From assembly GCF_019457535.1 (NCBI RefSeq), contig NZ_CP080417.1, positions 620,001 to 684,000 of the forward strand: 64,000 nucleotides of DNA. Reading direction: 5' to 3'. The position numbers and the translations under genes were made by a program. Shown piece by piece: positions 60,936 to 64,000 of this stretch (the stretch's first letter is position 1; each line of letters starts with the position of its first letter). This DNA is from Shewanella halotolerans (GTDB taxonomy: Bacteria > Pseudomonadota > Gammaproteobacteria > Enterobacterales > Shewanellaceae). Below the pieces are notes generated by a model. The model had not been told where the DNA came from, searched no databases, and saw only the letters and a list, made by a program, of their open reading frames with translations.

Positions 60936-63900
60936 TCAACACACATCTCTTGTAACCATTTTTGAACCTGTTAATGCATATCGGCGATACATGATAGTGA
61001 TTATTAATAAGAGTATTTCAATAAACATAACACCACCTGATGAACTACTACTGTTTGAACCATCAGGGGGAGTAGTATTTCCATCGTTATTGCTTTCGTT
61101 ACCTCCTGTGCCAGTATTGCCTCCTTCATTTTCAGTTCTTATATTAATGGAAAATGGTTGGCTAGAGATTGTATCTATACCGTCTGATACACTAACGATG
61201 ATATTTTCAATGTTTGAGTCCCAATCTGATGGGGTTTTTCCATAAATTTCACCATTATCAGGATTAAACTTCACCCAGTTAGGAACTTGGTTAATGGAGA
61301 ATGTCAATTTATCCATATCTTCATCCCATGCTCTGATTGGGATGTATAGGTATTGGTTGGCCATTAACGTAGGGCTAACAACATCAAGCATGATTGGGGC
61401 TCTATTGTTATAAGGATTTTTACAGCTTTCTCCTCGGCCAATTTTAGCGGCTAAGCACTCTTGATTTATTGTAAAAAACTCGTCTCCAAACTGATTTGAT
61501 CTATATCTGAAATAGTAATGTCCATTCAAGTAAAACCCCTTGTCATTGATGTTACTTAATTCAGATGCATTGGGGATTTTTATCGTGTGCCATAGATCGT
61601 GTTCAGGCATATAAATAGCCAGATTAAATATCCCTCCAATACTACCTATTGGGACAAACAACCATTGGTTAGGGTCGTTATAAAATGTGATTGGATAGGG
61701 AGTGAAACTACTATGATAGTTACTAAGTGTGCTCAGTTCGGTGCTGGTGCTGTTTGATATTGAATACAGTTTTAGTTGGTTTGTGTCTGTTTCGAAATAG
61801 TAAGTTCCTCTGTTGGTATATAGCATTGAGTCTCGTCTGAACTTGTCGAAGTCATCATGTAGCAATGATATGGCTTTCGAAGTGAGATCAATTGATCTCA
61901 GTAAAGATATTGAACTATTAGACGTGAATTCTTGAGTTGAAAAGATAATTTTACCTTCGGGGTAATGTAGTTCACTGATATGTTCATTTTCATTGGCTTT
62001 ATATAGTTCATGGTTTATTCCGCTCTTGCAATCATAAGAGTTGATGGAGTATACGCTTTGAGAAGGGTAATATTTTAAATAGTATGCTCTTCCGCTTTCA
62101 CTATCAATGTAAGTGTAACGATTGTAAGCTATAGAAATAGATTCTCTAAGCTTGTATTGATTGCTATCCCATTTGTAAAAGTTTAATTTATCTTCTGAAT
62201 CACTTGATAAGTCAATGTTTGCAACTAAATCGTGGCATTTCCCCGTAGTAGTATCTTTTAGGCCTACTTCACTGGATGAATAAATTTTATTTGATTCAGT
62301 GTCGATGATTTTTACTTTTCGCTGATGTGTTAGTGCAATTAACCTTCCTTTATCAGCTAAAATCAACTCTGAAAAGCTAAGGTTTTCATAATCGATTAGT
62401 TCTGTAGTTGTTTGGTTAGTGTTGTTGTACCTATTTATTTTTCCATTTAGCAAGTAAAATACATCATCATTTTCGTTAGCCAAAGAAAGTGAACTATATT
62501 TTGGATACTCAACAGGAAGAGTTTCATCTAAAACCTCTGCTCCCTCCATCGATGATGCTTTGAAAAATACATGGTTTACTTCTGTATCACCTGGATTTGT
62601 GATTTCTCTCAGTTTTAATTTTTCATCCAATTTACCAAAAGCAAAAACATCTTGGCTATTCCTGCTGGAAAGCTTTGTATTGCTTGAAATTGTTCTGTTG
62701 CCCTTATCTATACTTGATACATAGTCGAATGTATCAGTATCATTGTTTAATACGTGAAGTCCTTGACCAATCAATTTATCTGACTGAATGATTTTATCGA
62801 AAAATATTTTGTTGTCATGGATAAAATTTTTGTTGGTCAGTTGACCTTTTCCATAGAAGATGTCTCTGATATCTCCTTTCTCTTGTGAATAGACTATTAT
62901 ATGAGTATCTTTATTAAATGAACTATCGAAAAATATTTCTTTCTCTGATTTTCCCAAGTAGAAAACTTTTGTGTCATCAATTGAAAGCGTTAAGCGTTTT
63001 ATATCACTATCATTATTGCTGTTGAATTTATATAGGTAATCTTCTGAACTGGTATAGCCTTTTATTAAGATATCTTGCCCTATGTGGTATAGAGATAAGT
63101 CCCCATGATAATTCTCTAGCTTTTCCCTGTGAATGAAACCAGTTATTTTCGTGTTGTTGTTATACTTAAATAAATTGTATGTTAACTCACCTGAACCCAT
63201 GGAATTTACGGCTAGGGCTATGAAGTAGGAAGCATCGTCTGAGTGAAATACTTTTTTATATGGTATGAGAAAGTAATCTTCGTTCTCGTATAGAGTGTGT
63301 GACTCGCCTGTTGAAATGTTTATTTTTACAAGCTTTGAAATGTTATCTAATAATGTAATTGTAACGTATTCATCTTTTTTGTTAGCATCGGATAGCTTAT
63401 ATTGTTTATCTTCTTCAAACTCATAAATTAAATTTGTACCACTTTCGGTGCCATCTGTTGTGTAAATTTTCCCACCCAGTATACAAACAACTCTGGTGCC
63501 CCATAATGTACATTCTTGATCTTCGTGGAAGCTCGCTCTTTCGTGGAATCTAGTGCTAACATTTTGTTTGATATCGAATAGATAGGTTCCATCGTATAGT
63601 GAGTAAATGTATTTGCCTTCTCCTATTTTTAGTATGTTTTCTGCTATATAATTTGAACCTTTATTAGCTTTGATGTTTTCTTTTATTATATCTAGCTCAT
63701 CAAACCTCCTTGTTCCTTGTGTGGTGCCATCTGTGATAAATGTGTCGCCTACCAATGAAAATTTAAAGACGACTTCATCTTTACTTAGTTGGTATATATT
63801 ACTGATGCTGGAGCAGTTAATGTACTCTGAATTATTATTCCATAGATTCTGAGGGGTAAACTCACCGTGTTTAATAATCCAGGGTTGTAAACCATTTTCG

Positions 63901-63998
63901 TTACAGCCGAAAAAAAATGTGCCAGCTTTTACAGAGAAGTGATTATAACTCGAAGTGCTTAATGGGTAATAATTTTTGTTAAGATCGTAAGTTTTCAC
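60936..63998 (-). CDS. Very large AT-rich secreted/surface protein with Ig-like and GlyGly-CTERM-like ends (truncated by window edge)
   Basis: At least 1020 residues, still open at the right edge; the first codon in the frame is GTG at 63998 and no signal peptide is visible, so the gene probably starts outside. Residues 1-850 are repetitive beta-rich sequence with two visible TDGTxxGT motifs (89-96, 181-188), as in propeller-like surface proteins. Residues about 865-960 resemble a cadherin/Ig-like (putative Ig, He_PIG) domain: APIMLDVV, YIPIRAWDEDMDKLTFSI, DNGEIYGKTPSD, VSDGIDTISSQPFSI. A Gly/Asn/Ser-rich linker ends in GG at 987-988, a hydrophobic span follows and then RR at 1004-1005, a GlyGly-CTERM-like pattern. 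A further 15 residues after RR are unusual. Codon use and AT content differ from all neighbours. Confidence 0.72.
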   Translation of the reverse strand: MKTYDLNKNYYPLSTSSYNHFSVKAGTFFFGCNENGLQPWIIKHGEFTPQNLWNNNSEYINCSSISNIYQLSKDEVVFKFSLVGDTFITDGTTQGTRRFDELDIIKENIKANKGSNYIAENILKIGEGKYIYSLYDGTYLFDIKQNVSTRFHERASFHEDQECTLWGTRVVCILGGKIYTTDGTESGTNLIYEFEEDKQYKLSDANKKDEYVTITLLDNISKLVKINISTGESHTLYENEDYFLIPYKKVFHSDDASYFIALAVNSMGSGELTYNLFKYNNNTKITGFIHREKLENYHGDLSLYHIGQDILIKGYTSSEDYLYKFNSNNDSDIKRLTLSIDDTKVFYLGKSEKEIFFDSSFNKDTHIIVYSQEKGDIRDIFYGKGQLTNKNFIHDNKIFFDKIIQSDKLIGQGLHVLNNDTDTFDYVSSIDKGNRTISSNTKLSSRNSQDVFAFGKLDEKLKLREITNPGDTEVNHVFFKASSMEGAEVLDETLPVEYPKYSSLSLANENDDVFYLLNGKINRYNNTNQTTTELIDYENLSFSELILADKGRLIALTHQRKVKIIDTESNKIYSSSEVGLKDTTTGKCHDLVANIDLSSDSEDKLNFYKWDSNQYKLRESISIAYNRYTYIDSESGRAYYLKYYPSQSVYSINSYDCKSGINHELYKANENEHISELHYPEGKIIFSTQEFTSNSSISLLRSIDLTSKAISLLHDDFDKFRRDSMLYTNRGTYYFETDTNQLKLYSISNSTSTELSTLSNYHSSFTPYPITFYNDPNQWLFVPIGSIGGIFNLAIYMPEHDLWHTIKIPNASELSNINDKGFYLNGHYYFRYRSNQFGDEFFTINQECLAAKIGRGESCKNPYNNRAPIMLDVVSPTLMANQYLYIPIRAWDEDMDKLTFSINQVPNWVKFNPDNGEIYGKTPSDWDSNIENIIVSVSDGIDTISSQPFSINIRTENEGGNTGTGGNESNNDGNTTPPDGSNSSSSSGGVMFIEILLLIITIMYRRYALTGSKMVTRDVC

Positions 63999-64000
63999 AT

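Noticed and set aside
60600..64000. Prophage or integrative island boundary at the AT-rich region
   Set aside because: No integrase, attachment repeat or phage gene is visible; only a single AT-rich gene can be seen before the edge.

Overview
The window looks like chromosomal core DNA of a marine gammaproteobacterium, most probably Shewanella. The gene order is largely that of the enteric/Shewanella backbone: tolC next to nudF-DUF1249-cpdA-yqiA-parE-parC; rsgA/orn followed by tRNA-Gly genes and nnrED-tsaE-amiB-mutL-miaA-hfq-hflXKC; petABC-sspAB; the arginine succinyltransferase genes; crp; and the prkB-yheU-yheT/yheS/yheV group. A TIGR04219-type outer-membrane barrel, many tRNA-Gly copies and a GlyGly-CTERM-like tail also fit Shewanella. 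The assignment rests on recognised families and synteny, not on a database search.

Layout. 1-2.3 kb: the 5' end of an unidentified minus-strand gene, then an operon of a periplasmic copper chaperone, a DUF2333 protein and an outer-membrane barrel. 2.4-12.1 kb: tolC (minus), then the nudF to parC series, in which a secreted PQQ-type sugar dehydrogenase sits between parE and parC. 12.1-20.7 kb: a minus-strand block with bfd (Fur box upstream), a 2-hydroxyacid dehydrogenase, a glycerophosphodiesterase coupled to a large mechanosensitive channel, an EamA transporter, psd and rsgA. 20.8-22.4 kb: orn and a tRNA-Gly(GCC) array of four canonical copies, three copies with an enlarged D-loop and one 5' fragment. 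22.7-33.7 kb: a small helical protein, then nnrED to hflC. 34-38.5 kb: petABC, sspAB, pabA. 38.7-47.9 kb: an S9 peptidase lipoprotein, an HDOD protein and the astC/argD-astA-astD-DUF1338 arginine catabolism group. 48-51.2 kb: a PhoPQ-like two-component pair, a PepSY protein and crp on the minus strand. 51.6-60.6 kb: a Sel1-repeat protein, prkB, yheU, yheT, a Tat-signal/GMC oxidoreductase pair, a TIGR02444 protein, yheS, yheV and an unidentified small gene. 60.9-64 kb: an AT-rich gene for a very large surface protein running off the window edge.

Most of the window is housekeeping. The parts least explained by standard annotation are the tRNA-Gly copies with a 17-nt D-loop insertion, the AT-rich surface protein, short tandem repeats that begin inside the stop-codon region of two genes, the dehydrogenase gene overlapping parC, and the crp terminator lying just upstream of the PepSY start. 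I found no CRISPR array, prophage, insertion sequence or rRNA operon, and no clear multigene system that is certainly new.
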